Positions 46,101-55,565 of a stretch of 64,000 nt of DNA are shown piece by piece. Each line of letters begins with the position of its first letter. Within the stretch, counting starts at the first letter, position 1. A program made the position numbers and the translations under genes. The DNA is taken from assembly GCF_964656455.1 (NCBI RefSeq), contig NC_135719.1:73272283-73336282 (forward strand), read 5' to 3'. The notes beneath the pieces are model-generated. The model worked only from the letters and a program-made list of their open reading frames with translations, did no database searches and was not told the origin of the DNA. Origin of the DNA: Halichoerus grypus (Eukaryota; Chordata; Mammalia; Carnivora; Phocidae).

Positions 46101-46510
46101 GCTTACGACAGATCTAGCTCCTGTCTGGAAAGAGGTCAGAATGCATCAACTTCTTTCCTCTAGGGTGCTGTGATCCTCTCACTCCTTTCCTTAGAATTGA
46201 AAAAACTTATCATGGATTATTTCTGGGCTTTACTAAAGTTGGTAAAGGATAAATATCAAGATGGACTTCCAAAAACTTAATATCCTGCATTCCAGTTTAT
46301 TGCAATGCCAAATTTCTTTGTATGGAAGAATGGTTGGTTCTCTTGGCAGAAACAGCAGATCTGAGACATAAAAAACAGACTATCTTGGCACTCACACTTG
46401 TGAGTGAGCTTATGGCTTACTTATAAGAGGTAGGGAGTCTCAAGGTCATAGCTAGTCAACACTTAAGTAACAAGCTGAGAAGTCAAATTTAGATTCATTC
46501 TTGGTTTGTC
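43161..46510. other. Unique noncoding DNA, possibly conserved in part
   Basis: No SINE, L1 or gene recognised. The stretch 44590-44820 (CATTCATCAAAGGCGGAGCC, CCTTTATTATCCATCTGCCA) looks like the less AT-rich, repeat-free DNA seen in 27-41 kb and may be conserved. The frames 44260-44520, 44844-45050 and 45227-45652 show no domain. Confidence 0.45.
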
Positions 46511-46514
46511 TTTT

Positions 46515-46800
46515 ACTTGGTGAATACTTTGCACGTAAGTGGTGCTTTCCTAAATGCTGTACATGTATCAACTCTTATAATCCACCCATAATCCTATGAT
46601 AGAAGAATATGTATTACTTATAGATGAAGAAACTGATTCTTAGAGAAGTTAGCTAATTTAGTTAAGAGATGAGAGGGATCTTGGAGGTAACCGAGTTTTG
46701 TCTTTATTTCATTTTTCAGATGATTAAATCATCTGAGGTAGTAATTGGCTTAAATTAGGTCACGTAGTTAATGGGAGAGCTTGGGCAAGAGAACCTAAAC
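46515..46800 (-). repeat. MIR-type SINE fragments (antisense), two adjoining pieces
   Basis: First piece: AAATGCTGTACATGTATCAA, CTTATAATCCACCCATAATC and TAGATGAAGAAACTGATTCT match reverse MIR. Second piece, from about 46670: GAGAGGGATCTTGGAGGTAA, CATTTTTCAGATGATTAAAT and TTAAATTAGGTCACGTAGTT look like a related old SINE. A 9-bp-armed palindrome, TCAGATGAT-TAA-ATCATCTGA, sits at 46716-46736 in the second piece. Confidence 0.65.
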
Positions 46801-46924
46801 TCCTGATTACCTGCCTCTGCAGAATCCTGTCCGTGAGAACACACTGTTTCCTTGCTGCACCCCCAACTGGAAAGCCCTACCCTTCTCTCTCAACATGGAT
46901 TTCCATCACTTCTTTTAAGCACAA

Positions 46925-47345
46925 CAGACAAATTCATTCAGTCAGCAGTCGTTAAAAGCCCACTGATGAGGCAAACGCTGTGTTAAAATTTTGGGGATGT
47001 GAAGATGAATAGAACACAGTCTCTCTCTCTACCCTTGAAACACTCTCTCCAAGGGGAGCGATAGAAAGAGAGAGTTGTAAATTGGCAAGGACAATGCTAT
47101 CTGTGGAGGTAAGTACCTAGTGTGCTATGACAGCTTCAAGGAAGAAGATCGAACTCTTAACGGTATAAAGTCAGGGATCACTTCATGGAGAGTGGAGTTT
47201 GAAAATGAAAGGAGGGTGGGAGAGAAGGCATTCTCAAGATCTAGGTAAAAGACCAAGGGCTTAATAAGCCTATATATGCTCACAGGAGGAGCCAGATAAG
47301 AGGACTGGGTTGAAGACATGGAACAAGTTCCCAGGGAAGGAGTTG
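46925..47345 (+). repeat. Diverged copy of the 15335-type dispersed repeat
   Basis: AATTCATTCAGTCAGCAGTC, GGGGATGTGAAGATGAATAG, AACACAGTCTCTCTCTCTAC, AGGGATCACTTCATGGAGAG and AATGAAAGGAGGGTGGGAGA keep the segment order of that family: size note, stored count, 'gain' segment, then the 'GGCTTCCTGGAGGAGG' equivalent. Divergence is high. Confidence 0.5.
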
Positions 47346-48405
47346 GGACTGAATGGAATCAAGAGCTCGTATAGTCAGGTGGCCTCAGTCATGACTTACC
47401 CTCAACAGGCATATGAATAGAGGTGACATCTTTGCCCCACACTATCTCTTCCAAGCCAGTGGTTTACCTGGGGGTTTGTGGAGCTTCCTGGCAGTGGTCT
47501 GGGGAAGATTTGAATGACAGAGGCTAGGGATGAGATGGGCAAGGGACTGTTGAGAAGTCATATTAAAGGGGAAATACGTTCAGATGGTGGAAGGTAGGGA
47601 TGGGAAGAGGGACTGAATAAAAGTCATGTTTTAGGGATAAGGTGAGAGAAACAAAAGAGATTACTCTCCATAATGACAGAGGGAGTCTGACACAAACCTA
47701 ATTAGCAGCGGGGCCTCCGAGCTAAATGCAATCTTGGTGGCAGTGTTACAGCTTTCATGAAAATTTTGTAACCCATTCTCCCATCAACTGTGTGTAAACT
47801 GATGGATGAAAGGGACGTGTGTGCTTGTTGAAAGAGCTCTTTCTCAAAATACTGGAATATTTTGGGACTAGGCCATTTAGCCCCCTTCTGGAGCTATCAA
47901 TACATAGAGATAGGGAAATTGTCTTTATTCTCCCTTGTTTTTACCAACACCAAAGGGACAGTGGTGTTATTTCTCCTTTGTCCTTTAGTGGATGCTGAGA
48001 GTACAGGATTCCATTTTGATGGGTGGCTGGCAGCAACTGTAGATTGGATAGTAGGAGGAATGGGAAGGCTTGTCTCACAGGAAAAAAAAAACAAAAACTG
48101 TCTCACAGAGATCTGGACCTCTCTGAGAGATGAAGCTCCAGTTCACCATCATGCAGAAGGAAGAAAGGAGTCAGCATTCTTTTTTACACAACTATCACTG
48201 GCTGCTCAGCAGGAAATCAGTACGTAGGCAATGGTGACTGTGGATGGTGGCAGTGTTGGTGGTGGCCATAGTGTCTTTGTTGGAGTAGCTGATGACAGAG
48301 TGCCAGTTTTCAGTGTTTCAGTCAGAACTCCAGGTTTGGTTTCCCAGGGCCAATCCATGGGAACACAGAGAACAAGCATTGTGTTGTTCGAGTGGAGTAT
48401 TTAAT
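47346..48405. other. Unique noncoding DNA
   Basis: The frame 47862-48227 (121 codons) is open but crosses an A9 run and shows no domain. The antisense frame 47897-48106 is equally plain. No repeat is recognised. Confidence 0.45.
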
Positions 48406-48407
48406 AT

Positions 48408-48585
48408 CGACCCTATCCTGAATTCCAATCACAGCTCTCCCAAGTTGGGGCAAGTTATTGAACTTCCCTAAACCCCAGTTTTCCATCTGACACCACCTCT
48501 TCAGACAGTTCTGATACTTACTTTAAATCTTTCAGATAATGTAGGTAATCTGAAAACAGCCAGCGATAAAGCCCTTACCAACAAG
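48408..48585 (+). repeat. MIR SINE
   Basis: AATTCCAATCACAGCTCTCC, GGGGCAAGTTATTGAACTTC, CCTAAACCCCAGTTTTCCAT and GACAGTTCTGATACTTACTT follow MIR (TTCGAATCCCGGCTCTGCCA, GGGCAAGTTACTTAACC, TCAGTTTCCTCATC). Confidence 0.75.
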
Positions 48586-49200
48586 TAGCTCACTGGAAGT
48601 TGTAGCACTTTGTTCTTGGCTTTGAGGGTGGAACCTGAATGACTGGAGGTTGGTCATACTGAGATCTGAATGTTAATGTTAATGGCTGTGTTGATGTCAT
48701 AGTTTGGGGGAACTTGGACCTTGTAATTAAATTGTTTCCCATCTTCCCACTTATGCATAGTAAGCAAGTTTACTCAAAGTTAAGAAGAAAGGAGAGACAG
48801 TTGATTACATTAGGGTGCAGCTGAGCTTTCAAAAACAAAGGGATTCCTGGATCTGTACTCTCAGTCTATAGCATATCTTGTTCAGGTACATATTCTTCCC
48901 TCTCTTCCACTTTCTCCAATTTCATTAATTGTATTTTCAAGCTGTTTTTCATATTCTAAAGGAAGGTACAGATATATCTACTTACTACTGACTCTGCTAC
49001 TTATTTTAATTCTATTGATATCAACAATTTCACAGAGGTAGAAAAGATAGCAATCTTGGTTGATTCAGAGCTGTTAATTGTGTTTCTTAAAGTGTGTTTT
49101 ATGGAGCTTTTCATTGGATATTAATGCATCATATGAAATAAGGACCCTTATTTCACAGACTGGGAAAGCCAGGCTATAAAGAGGTTTCATTTCTCTAGTA
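48586..49200. other. Unique noncoding DNA
   Basis: No gene or repeat recognised. It ends at the target site of the L1 that follows. Confidence 0.5.
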
Positions 49201-49210
49201 AAAGTTTCCC

Positions 49211-49435
49211 AAAGAACCAACTTCTAGTTTCGTTGATCTGCTGTACTGTATTTCTGGTTTCTAATTCATTGATCTCTGCTCTAATCTTAATTACTTATCT
49301 TCTAATGCGTGGCTTAGGCATCATTTGTTGTTTTTTCTCCAGTTCTTTAAGGTGTAAAGTTAGTTGGTGAATTCAGGATTTTTCTATTTTTTTGAGTGAG
49401 GCTTGGATGGCTATGTATTTCCCCCTTAGGGCCAC
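49211..49435 (-). mobile_element. Inverted 5' segment of the L1 ending at 50902 (reverse transcriptase region)
   Basis: The plus strand reads as antisense L1 ORF2 from the reverse transcriptase part: AAAGAACCAACTTCTAGTTT, TTCTAATTCATTGATCTCTG, CTCCAGTTCTTTAAGGTGTA and ATGTATTTCCCCCTTAGGGC. At about 49435 the strand flips and ORF2 C-terminal text begins in sense orientation. The left border is the target sequence AAAGTTTCCC (49201-49210), also found after the L1 tail. Both pieces therefore belong to one twin-primed insertion, although the ORF2 part between them is missing. Confidence 0.85.
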
Positions 49436-49508
49436 CTATATTCAGAAGAATGGAACTAGACCATTCTCTTACACCATACACAAAGATAAACTCAAAATGG
49501 ATGAAAGA

Positions 49509-49705
49509 GGGCGCCTGGGTGGCTCAGTTGGTTAAGCGACTGCCTTCGGCTCAGGTCATGATCCCGGAGTCCTGGGATCAAGTCCCGCATCGGGCTCCCT
49601 GCTCAGCGAGGAGCCTGCTTCTCCCTCTGACCCTCCCCCCCTCATGTACTCTCTCTCTCTCTTCTCACTCTCTCAAATAAATAAATAAATAAATCTTTAA
49701 AAAAT
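49509..49705 (+). mobile_element. Can-SINE, plus strand, inside L1 ORF2
   Basis: The head GGGCGCCTGGGTGGCTCAG, then TTGGTTAAGCGACTGCCTTC, GGGCTCCCTGCTCAGCGAGG, a CT-rich stretch and an (AAAT)n tail give a full-length copy. A perfect 15-bp TSD, AAAATGGATGAAAGA, lies at 49494-49508 and 49706-49720. It has the intact-looking internal promoter region of a tRNA-derived SINE and few visible changes, so it is probably among the youngest insertions here. Confidence 0.98.
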
Positions 49706-49712
49706 AAAATGG

Positions 49713-50650
49713 ATGAAAGACCTCAATGTGAGACAGGAATCCATCAAAATCCTGGAGGAGAACATAGGCAGTAACCTCTTCGACATTGGCCACAGCAACT
49801 TCTTTCAAGACACGTCTCCAAAGGCAAGGGAAACAAAAGTGAAAATGAACTTTTGGGACTTCATTAAGATTAAAAGCTTCTGCACAGCAAAAGAAACAGT
49901 CAACAAAACAAAGAGGAACCCACGGAATGGGAGAAGATATTTGCAAATGACACTACAGACAGAGGGCTGATATCCAAGATCTATAAAGAACTTCTCAAAC
50001 TCAACACCCAAAAAACAAATAATCAAGTCAAAAAATGGGCAGAAGACATGACAGACACTTCTCCAAAGAAGACATACAAATGGCTAACAGACACATGAAA
50101 AAGTGTTCATCATCATTAGCCATCAGGGAAATTCAAATCAAAACCACATGGAGATACCACCTTATACCAGTTAGAATGGCAAAAATTGACAAGGCAAGAA
50201 ACAACAAATGTTGGAGAAGTTGTGGAGAAAGGGGAACCCTCTTACACTGTTGGTGGGAATGCACGTTGGTACAGCCACTTTGGAAAACAGTGTGGAGTTT
50301 CCTCAAAAAATTAAAAATAGAGCTACCCTATGACCCAGCAATTGCACTACTGGGTATTTACCCTTTGCAAAGACACAGATGTAGTGAAAAGAAGGGCCAT
50401 ATGCACCCCAGTGTTCATATCAGCAATGTCCACAATAGGCAAACTGTGGAAAGAGCTGAGATGCCCTTCAACAGACGAATGGATAAAGAAGATGTGGTCT
50501 ATATATACAATGGAATATTACTCAGCCATCAGAAAGGATGAATGCCCAACTTTTGCATCAACATGGATGGGGCTGGAGGGGATTATGCTAAGTGAAATAA
50601 GTCAAGCAGAGAAAGCCAATTATATGGTTTCACTTATTTGTGGAACATAA
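49713..50650 (+). pseudogene. Disabled L1 ORF2 C-terminal coding remnant
   Basis: Three frames cover one ORF2 C-terminus: 49713-49970 ([19 protein letters not shown] to [16 protein letters not shown]), 50035-50541 ([56 protein letters not shown]), and 50330-50650 ([19 protein letters not shown] to VSLICGT). A 1-nt loss near 49915 and an indel near 50365 separate them. [19 protein letters not shown] is the conserved C-terminal cysteine-rich region of ORF2p. No catalytic domain is left. Confidence 0.92.
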
Positions 50651-50915
50651 GGAATAGCATGGAAGATTAGGAGAAGGAAGGGAAAAATGAAGAGGGGGGG
50701 GGATCAGAGTGGACTCCGAGAAACAAACTGAGGGTTTTAGAGGGGAAGGGGGTGGGGGGATGGGTTAGCCCAGTGATGGGTATTAAGGAGGGCATGTATT
50801 GCATGGAGCACTGGGTTTTATACGCAAACAATCAATCATGGAACACTACATCAAAAACTAATGATGTACTGAATGGTGACTAACATAACATAATTAAAAA
50901 AAAAAGTTTCCAGAG

Positions 50916-51084
50916 GGGTGCCTGGAAGGCTCAGTTGTGTTAAGCATCTGCCTTTGGCTCAGGGCATGATTCCAGGTGGGATCGAACCCCTCATCGGGCT
51001 CCCTGCTCAACTTCCCACTCATCTGCCTGTGTTCCCTCTCTCGCTGTCTCTCTCTTTCAAATAAATAAATAAAATCTTTAAAAA
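50916..51084 (+). mobile_element. Can-SINE, plus strand, at the L1 3' target site
   Basis: GGGTGCCTGGAAGGCTCAG, AAGCATCTGCCTTTGGCTCA, GGGCTCCCTGCTCAACTTCC, TGTTCCCTCTCTCGCTGTCT and an AAATAAATAAATAAAATC tail. Flanked by AAAGTTTCCAGAG (50903-50915) and AAAGTTTCCCAGAG (51085-51098). The first of these is also the right-hand target repeat of the L1, so the SINE entered the same short sequence again. Confidence 0.95.
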
Positions 51085-51098
51085 AAAGTTTCCCAGAG

Positions 51099-51838
51099 AC
51101 TTATTATGCTCACATGCATTTGGATCTCTCAAACTTATTTGATCCTTGAAATATTTTGTTTCAGTACTATTGCGGAACTTGTGTTCAATGGATCAAGCTT
51201 TGGGAAGAGTGTTTCTAGCAAAACATGGGGCAGCCAGGACTCTTGGGATCTAAGATGTCATAGTGGAAAGAGTCCTCTAAAATCTTTTAGAGGAGTGAGA
51301 GAAGAAAAAAAAAGGGAGTTTTTAGGAACTAGTTTTTGGTGTTCTGTGTTTTTTTTCCAAGATGATCCCAAACTATTCCCTTTAGCACTTAATCAGAACT
51401 AGGAAATTTGGAGTGGGAGAATTCTTTGTTAACTCGCAGGCAGAATTCTTTGTTATTCTTCTACAAGTGCTATGGTTGTGCAATACTGTGTAGGATTTTT
51501 TTGTTGTTGTTGTTGTTTTATATATATACCAGAGATTGATTCTGTGTTTTTATTCAACAAATGGCAGTGATTTCTGGCAACAGCAATTTCTATGGCAAGT
51601 ACTCTGAACAATGATCAGGCCAGGGTTATGATGTATTTTATAATAGTAACTAAAACACATCATGAAATGTTGTTATGGATATATTTTTAAAGAGGATTTC
51701 TGTATAGGATTTAATGCTTTCATCTCTTCTTAATGATTATCTCTTAACTATGGCATGGTGGGAACTCTCTTTTTCAGGATACATAATCATTCACTATTTT
51801 AATTATGCTAGATAACCCATGTGAAAACTTACTTACCT
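51099..51838. other. Unique noncoding DNA
   Basis: No gene seen; a (TTG)5-type tract lies at 51500-51517. The frame 51106-51402 is unsupported. Confidence 0.5.
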
Positions 51839-51852
51839 GGTTAATGATTCTT

Positions 51853-52198
51853 TTTTTTTTAGGTTTTTAAAAAATTTATTTTTTAAAAGTTAACATGTAC
51901 ATAAAAGGAAACTGAAAAACACAAGAAGCGAAGAACAAAGTCATCCATAATCACAAGCAGCTTACAATTTGACTTCTAGGTCCCACGTGTGTATCTACAC
52001 AAGTAAGCATTTTAATGTAATTAAGATCATACAGTTATGTATCATGCTTTTTTACACACCATGAATATTTGCCATTTCAAAGTCCCCAAACTATGAGTAT
52101 TTTGATAACCAAAAATACACTACACCAACTTCATCTGAAAGAAAAAAAATGTAATTCTACCTTTCTTGGCAGCAAAAATTTCATAAAAGGCAAAAAAC
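51853..52198 (-). pseudogene. 5'-truncated retrocopy of an unidentified transcript (3' UTR only)
   Basis: A perfect 14-bp TSD, GGTTAATGATTCTT, lies at 51839-51852 and 52199-52212. Between them, on the minus strand, is about 340 bp of single-copy-looking sequence. It ends in AATAAA (51880-51875), about 15 nt before a short A tail (T run at 51853-51860 on the plus strand). These are the marks of L1-mediated retrotransposition of a polyadenylated RNA. There is no open frame, no SINE or L1 sequence and no intron trace, so it is probably a fragment of a 3' UTR. The parent gene is not recognised. Confidence 0.85.
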
Positions 52199-52202
52199 GG
52201 TT

Positions 52203-52382
52203 AATGATTCTTAACCAGGGATCAGTAGGCATAAAAAGTTCTGTATAGCTATTTAAAAATAAATGAGATGGGGCCCACACCCACAGGTTTGATGGGATTT
52301 GTGAGGGGCTCTCAGGTTTGTGTTTTTCACAGTGCTCCTCGGGTGATTCTGATACATACCTTGAGTTGAGAACCCTTGAGAT
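52203..52382 (+). repeat. MER5A-like DNA transposon remnant
   Basis: AATGATTCTTAACCAGGGAT, GATGGGGCCCACACCCACAG, GTTTGTGTTTTTCACAGTGC, TCCTCGGGTGATTCTGATAC and GTTGAGAACCCTTGAG follow MER5-type order. The retrocopy to its left inserted at its left edge, as the TSD falls inside the TTAATGATTCTTAACC text. Confidence 0.6.
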
Positions 52383-54535
52383 GAATATAACTAAAATAAC
52401 AGAAATGGATTATTTTTCACTTATGAAACAGCATGGTGTGCTAGACTTCACATAGTTCTCAGTGATGATAGTGCCTGTAAGAATGTACATTTTAAAGTAA
52501 AAATGATTAGCCAACACCCTTATTTGTGTCTGGGTCTCTTATCATCTAAGCATTCCTTTGGAGGCAAATTTGGTTATTAGTGGTCGAGGGGGAAAGGCAG
52601 GAGAATAGCTCATCTTCTTGTGGATTGTTAGGTACTAGACTCCTTTTTTGAGGAAACTTCCATAAGACTAGTTTATAGGCATTTTTGATGAAGGGAAATG
52701 TGATATTTCAGGGTAAGGAGAATAAGGAGCAGCAGAGTCTCTAGGGGTTGCTATATCAAGAGACATGGTAATGAGAAAGGAGAGCTTTCATTTCTTGGCT
52801 TGATGTTCACACCAGCTCATTCTACTCACATCATTGGTACAACTACCAGTGATGGTATTTTGGGTTTGCAAATAACAGAGAAACTTAAGCCACTCGTTGT
52901 TCCCATGAGGACATTACTTAAAACATGACCATGAACAATTTTGCAGAAAATGGGATGTTTGTCAATTTAGAGGATCAAATTCTATTATCCTTCAGTGTGG
53001 GTAGGAGGAGATCCTGGTTAAGAAAGTATTACAACATCTGTCAATCTCCTAAGTAAGCTTTCTGGGATGAAATGGTCAAGTGATAGCTTATTGCACAGAG
53101 TGGAATATCGAATTATCCTCATGTTAACAATTTCACTTTTTTTGTTTTTCTGACCTGCTAGCAAGCTAAGAAATGGCTTTTGAGAGAAAAGGTTGGGATT
53201 TCACTAACTTCCTGTGGAATGGATGAGAGGGTGATGTGTCTATGACATCTGTCACCCTGCTGATCTCCTGGGTTGATTCAGAACTGTCCTAGAATGGAAT
53301 CTGAGGATAAATTGGACACTGTGTGGATTAGGGCATGAGTCTTCTTTGAGTAGCTTGGCTTAACATCTAATTGCCTCAGTCACACACCTTTAAGAACCTT
53401 GGATTCTCATGTTGTTTCTCTTAAGAATCAACCACCTTAATCCCTACTTGTTAATCCTTCAGGGAAATTGTACATGATATTAGTACATATTGTGCCTGAT
53501 TTTGTTTTATATATATTCAAACCATAGGAAGATGCATGACCCTATCTAATACCGGTTTTATTTAAAATGGATTATTTGCCTAAACTTCTCTAATTAGAAC
53601 CTGACTAGAATCTCACATCCCCATCCCATCCCCACAAAATACTCAACCCAAATATTACAGTATAATTGAAATTAGATTAAAAAATTAAATGACATTTTGT
53701 GAGCTGTTTAAAAGGGTCAGCAATGTGTTTGAGTGCTACGAGATTAACCTTTGCTCATTTGGGAAAATGCAGACTTCAGTAGGGATTCTGTGGTTGGGGT
53801 TGCACTTGCTAAAAGTTTAAAACAGTAATTTTTTCCTAAGAAAGGTCATCTTGAGCTAAAATGTCAAATAAATTATTTAGATTACTGAATTAGAAAAGTG
53901 AGGATCTGACAGGCTGAATTTTTTATGCACATTAGCCACAGCCAGGGTCTCTCTATGCTCTTTTTATTAGGTAAAGTGCACCCCCTTGTCTCTTATTAAA
54001 AATCTCTCCATTTAGTCCAATACACTTCCTTTGATAGATGACTGCTGCTTTTGCGCATCCAAATACATGAAGCTGCTGAATTCATAGGGCCTGTATTCAT
54101 CTTGTGTGCCTCTAGGCTGGATTCTAGCAAAGAGGCAAATGGGAGTGGGGAAGGGGGGTGGCACAGAGGAAAGAACATACATATAAGCACATACTCCCAC
54201 AATAAATGTTGTATACATACATTCAAAGATATAAGCATGTATATAAACATATATATTATATTAAATATATACATTTAAGCAAGATAAGCTTTGACTGTAG
54301 TAAAACAGAAACCCTTTCCACGGATATATAGTATGTAGTGTGTTTCCAATAGGGGATGCACAATATTATCAGATTGTACCCACTTAAGAAATAATATAAA
54401 AAATTTAAATGGCTTTGTGACCATGCCACCTGGTTCTAGAAGCAAGGGTACTCTTTGAAGGAACCTCTAGGTGCCACTGCCACCTTGGGGATATGGCAAT
54501 TTTCTGATTAGTGCTTATTTTATAGAATACTCTGA
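52383..54535. other. Unique noncoding DNA
   Basis: No gene recognised. AT-rich palindromic text (ATATATATTATATTAAATAT-like) is at 54240-54272. The opposing frames around 53996-54278 cross it and have no domain. Confidence 0.5.
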
Positions 54536-54544
54536 GCCTTTCAG

Positions 54545-54680
54545 AAAACTTTCTTATTGCAGGTATATGATGCCAGCACTGGTTTTATTTTATACATGAG
54601 AAAATTGAGTTATAGACCTGTCAAAGTTAGTGATAGGGCTTGGTTACTATCACAGACTTGCAGACTTGAGTCCTAACATT
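54545..54680 (-). repeat. MIR fragment (antisense)
   Basis: GGTTTTATTTTATACATGAG, AAAATTGAGTTATAGACCTG, TCAAAGTTAGTGATAGGGCT and CAGACTTGAGTCCTAACATT follow reverse MIR, with substitutions. Confidence 0.6.
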
Positions 54681-55220
54681 GTCTCCTGGGTCCTTCTTCC
54701 CCAGGATGTTTATGTCAAATCTGTGGTTTCTTAGGCAAAGAAGTTCTTTAGAATATTCGGTTGATGCCCATAGGTGGAAATGGCATTTTCAAGTGTCTTT
54801 ATATCTTTTATACATAAAACACAGAGTATTCTGCATTTCTGTGAGACTTTTTAACTTCTATCTCTTATGTTTCTGATAAATACGCATGTACCCAGTTCCT
54901 CTTCAGAGAACTTTACTCTCTAGAATAATTATTTTTCCAAGGGGCTTTTCCCATCTATCTCAAGAAATTCTCCTTATACGGCTAAGGACCCTAAGGTTTA
55001 GGGAGAACCTAAATATTGTATAAAACTGGGGTAGGGTTGAGACTAGAACTCAGAATTTATAGATTCTTGGTTCTGAATCTGTGGTTAAATTCCATCCATT
55101 CCTTTCCTTCCTCTCCTTTCTATAAGTTCATTTTCCCCCCATTTTTTTCTTATTTCCTCTTCTTCCTTCTGTCTTTGGCTTTCTACCAACTACTCTCTTA
55201 CTTGGATAATGTTGGTACCC
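54681..55220. other. Unique noncoding DNA
   Basis: A T/C-rich patch is at 55125-55195. No gene or repeat recognised. Frames 54679-54876 and 55016-55231 are unsupported. Confidence 0.5.
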
Positions 55221-55224
55221 TGTA

Positions 55225-55565
55225 TTTATAGGTCTCCTTGCAGTTGAACAGAGCTTAATGACTAGTCCTGGCTAATGGAACGTGGGTATAAATGATTTGT
55301 GTCACTTCTGGATTGAAGAACTGAAAAGCTATAATGTACCCTTCTAGCTACTTCTATTGTCTTGGCAATTGTGAAGGAGGACTTGAGTTGTGATGATAAG
55401 ATTAAAACTTTGAAGTCAACCATGTGTAGATGTCCTGGAGAGGCATTATAATCTGTAATGGATTTTCCATTAGGTAGACATTAACTTTTCTTGGGTTAAG
55501 TCTTTGGGGTTTCAGCGTTATTTATTACCACAGCATAACCTAGCTTATTCTGACTAAAGCAAATG
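55225..55565 (+). repeat. Ancient interspersed repeat (family not named)
   Basis: CCTGGCTAATGGAACGTGGG, AAATGATTTGTGTCACTTCT, TTGGGGTTTCAGCGTTATTT and ACAGCATAACCTAGCTTATT keep the order of a common mammalian repeat (CTAATGGAATGTGAGCAGAA, GTGTGCCACTTCC, TTTGGGGTTTATCTGTTACA, GCATAGCCTAGCCTATCCTG). Named only as a repeat, as I cannot place the family. Confidence 0.55.

Larger units (their letters stand above)
49436..50902 (+). mobile_element. L1, 3' part in sense orientation with 3' UTR and A-tail
   Basis: ORF2 C-terminal coding text begins near TTCAGAAGAATGGAACTAGA, is interrupted by a SINE (49509-49705), and runs to the stop TAA at 50648-50650. The 3' UTR follows, with its G-rich tract near 50690-50762 and the end TGGTGACTAACATAACATAA plus A10. 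The flanking target repeats are AAAGTTTCCC at 49201-49210 and AAAGTTTCCAGAG at 50903-50915. Total span with the inverted part is about 1.7 kb including the SINE. Confidence 0.95.

Noticed and set aside
47862..48227. 121-codon plus-strand frame
   Set aside because: Crosses an A9 run, shows no domain, and the opposite frame is also open.
49509..49580. tRNA-like sequence with promoter-box resemblance
   Set aside because: It is the head of a Can-SINE, not a tRNA gene; no complete cloverleaf with a proper 3' end is present.
50686..50762. G-rich tract that could form a quadruplex as a local regulatory element
   Set aside because: G-rich tracts are a normal part of L1 3' UTRs; nothing suggests a separate function here.
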